From an uncultured Collinsella sp. (GTDB lineage Bacteria > Actinomycetota > Coriobacteriia > Coriobacteriales > Coriobacteriaceae): DNA of 32,929 nucleotides. Each line of letters begins with the position of its first letter. The first letter of the stretch is position 1. Positions 31,832 through 32,929 of the stretch are shown one piece after another. Position numbers and translations under genes: made by a program. The notes under the pieces are model-generated. The model was given only the letters and a program-made list of their open reading frames with translations, was not told the origin of the DNA and searched no databases. The DNA lies in NCBI GenBank assembly GCA_958403395.1, contig CATXXF010000023.1, positions 1 through 32,929 of the forward strand, given 5' to 3'.

Positions 31832-32874
31832 TGGATCCGAGCGTCTACATCCCCGCCTATCTGGAGCGCACCTATCTGGCGTCGCACCCCGAACTCACCG
31901 ATGCAGCACGCGAGCTTGTCCATAACGACATCAGCGCAAACCCCCACAAGTATGCGCAGACCGAGCATGCCCAAGCGCTGCTGTCCTATGCCGGCGTTCA
32001 TCGTCATTTGCTTGACGAGCTTCGCCGCATCGAGGACATGGGCAGCGACGAGGAGTTTGAGCAGACGCGCAACCGTCTGTTCGACGATATGCGCGATGAG
32101 CTGCTCAAGATCGTCCGCGTCGATGCACTTGCCGTCGATGCGCAGTTGCTCGCCATCATCCTGGCGGACACGCCCGTCGATGCCTGCCTGGGCGACCTGA
32201 TGAAGCTCGAGGCGAGCACGGCCGACTACCTGCAACAGAGCGTGCCCGGTTTTGATATGGAGGCTCCGCACTACTGGGCCAATAATGTTTTGGCCGACGG
32301 TATCACCGCAGCAGACCTTACCGTGAGCGAGCCGGCTCTAATCGGGTGGCTCCACACGCTCGAGGCCATCTCGCAGCTGTGTATGGCGAGCGCTCGTTAC
32401 CGCGCCGCCGCCAACTATTCTCGCCGTGTCCTTAAGGCGGAGGGCTATCCCACCCGGGCCGCCGGCACCGTGTTGCTTGCCCTCGCCCGCTTGGAAGACC
32501 AGGACGGTTTTTTTGCCCTGGCCCATCAGCTCGAGGAGCAGATGGGGGCAGACGCACTCGAGAACTCCCCCTGGTACCTGCTCGCCCGCACGATTCTGCT
32601 GTTCAAAACAAACAAGATGCGCCCGGCGACGCGCGCGCTGCGTGAGTTCGCCAACCGTTGCGAGGGCGGCGCGTTCTTCTTGCTGAACCCCATGTACCAG
32701 ACGCCGTATCTTCCCTGCCGACCCGAGCCGCGCGACCCCTGGGACCTCTCGCACCAGGCGGTTTGGGAAGCCGACGGCATTATCTCGGACACCCCCGACT
32801 TTGCCCCCTGGGCCAACGCCTGCGAAGACGTATCGCAGCTTGCCCAGGAATTTGCGCGCCGCTACGGCTTTTAG
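31831..32874 (+). CDS. Helical-repeat (TPR-like) hypothetical protein, paralogue 2
   Basis: A 347-residue all-helical protein overlapping the previous gene by one base, with ribosome site AAGGGAGGAGACC. Repeat-like helices include YRAAANYSRRVLKAEGYPTRA and MRPATRALREFANRCEGGA. The C-terminal part has GAFFLLNPMYQTPYLPCRPEP followed by an acidic end. Shared features with paralogue 1 are the central GWLHTL/RWLAAL helix pair, a PW-containing helix and a closing D-F-A-x-W segment (DFAPWA versus SFAAWV). No enzyme motif is visible. The role may be protein-protein assembly. Confidence 0.8.
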   Translation: MDPSVYIPAYLERTYLASHPELTDAARELVHNDISANPHKYAQTEHAQALLSYAGVHRHLLDELRRIEDMGSDEEFEQTRNRLFDDMRDELLKIVRVDALAVDAQLLAIILADTPVDACLGDLMKLEASTADYLQQSVPGFDMEAPHYWANNVLADGITAADLTVSEPALIGWLHTLEAISQLCMASARYRAAANYSRRVLKAEGYPTRAAGTVLLALARLEDQDGFFALAHQLEEQMGADALENSPWYLLARTILLFKTNKMRPATRALREFANRCEGGAFFLLNPMYQTPYLPCRPEPRDPWDLSHQAVWEADGIISDTPDFAPWANACEDVSQLAQEFARRYGF

Positions 32875-32919
32875 CGACGCGATCGCCCCGACCATGTCAT
32901 CTATGTTAGGAACGGCTTC

Positions 32920-32929
32920 ATGAACCTCC
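32920..32929 (+). CDS. Possible start of the next gene, cut by the window end
   Basis: ATG 32920 follows TTAGGAACGGCTTC, a reasonable ribosome site, 45 nt after the helical-repeat operon. Only three further codons lie in the window, so nothing can be said about the product. Confidence 0.3.

Overview
The window is high-GC DNA whose gene content fits a gut actinobacterium of the class Coriobacteriia, most likely Collinsella or a close relative. The basis is the protein families, codon preference (GCC, CTC, GGC), strong AGGAGG-type ribosome sites and abundant sugar PTS genes. I had no database access, so the genus is an inference.

Region 1 (1-15 kb) looks like accessory DNA and is visibly richer in G+C than the rest. 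It opens with a decayed IS3-family transposase that abuts the 3' end of an MTA/SAH nucleosidase gene. Next comes a sugar locus on the + strand: a LevR-like PRD regulator, mannose-family PTS subunits IIB-IIC-IID-IIA, a DUF2961/GH172 glycosidase and a ROK fructokinase. Together these suggest uptake and intracellular cleavage of a fructofuranoside such as a difructose anhydride or fructo-disaccharide. A strong terminator, a YjdF-family gene, a ToxN/TenpN-like toxin gene on the minus strand and a TetR remnant follow. An overlapping cluster then encodes a lantibiotic-immunity type ABC transporter (LanF-LanE-LanG), a small membrane protein, a response regulator and a sensor kinase, with no lantibiotic biosynthesis genes in view.

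Region 2 (15-20.3 kb) is more core-like: guaA (minus), type I asparaginase (plus), a divergent XRE regulator/unknown gene pair around a perfect 24-bp palindrome, a DUF1648 membrane protein and the ATPase ychF (minus).

Region 3 (20.3-25.8 kb) is an alpha-glucoside locus. A GH4 6-phospho-alpha-glucosidase and an EIICB PTS permease lie on the minus strand. Divergent from them are a zinc polyol-type dehydrogenase and a GntR/UTRA regulator, with TGTCTA-type inverted repeats in the shared promoter region. The permease gene has an in-frame TAA in the middle of EIIC and an 18-bp tandem duplication at its 3' end, so the locus may be decaying in this strain. The mix of enzymes suggests glucosyl-polyols such as maltitol as substrates.

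Region 4 (25.8-30.3 kb, all minus) holds an iron-containing alcohol dehydrogenase, a glycerol dehydrogenase, a 168-residue internally deleted glycerol-dehydrogenase paralogue and a four-cluster ferredoxin-like protein. These are redox and fermentation functions.

Region 5 (30.7 kb to the end) has two overlapping + strand genes for helical-repeat proteins that are diverged paralogues of each other, function unknown. I saw no tRNA, rRNA, CRISPR array, prophage or replication origin.
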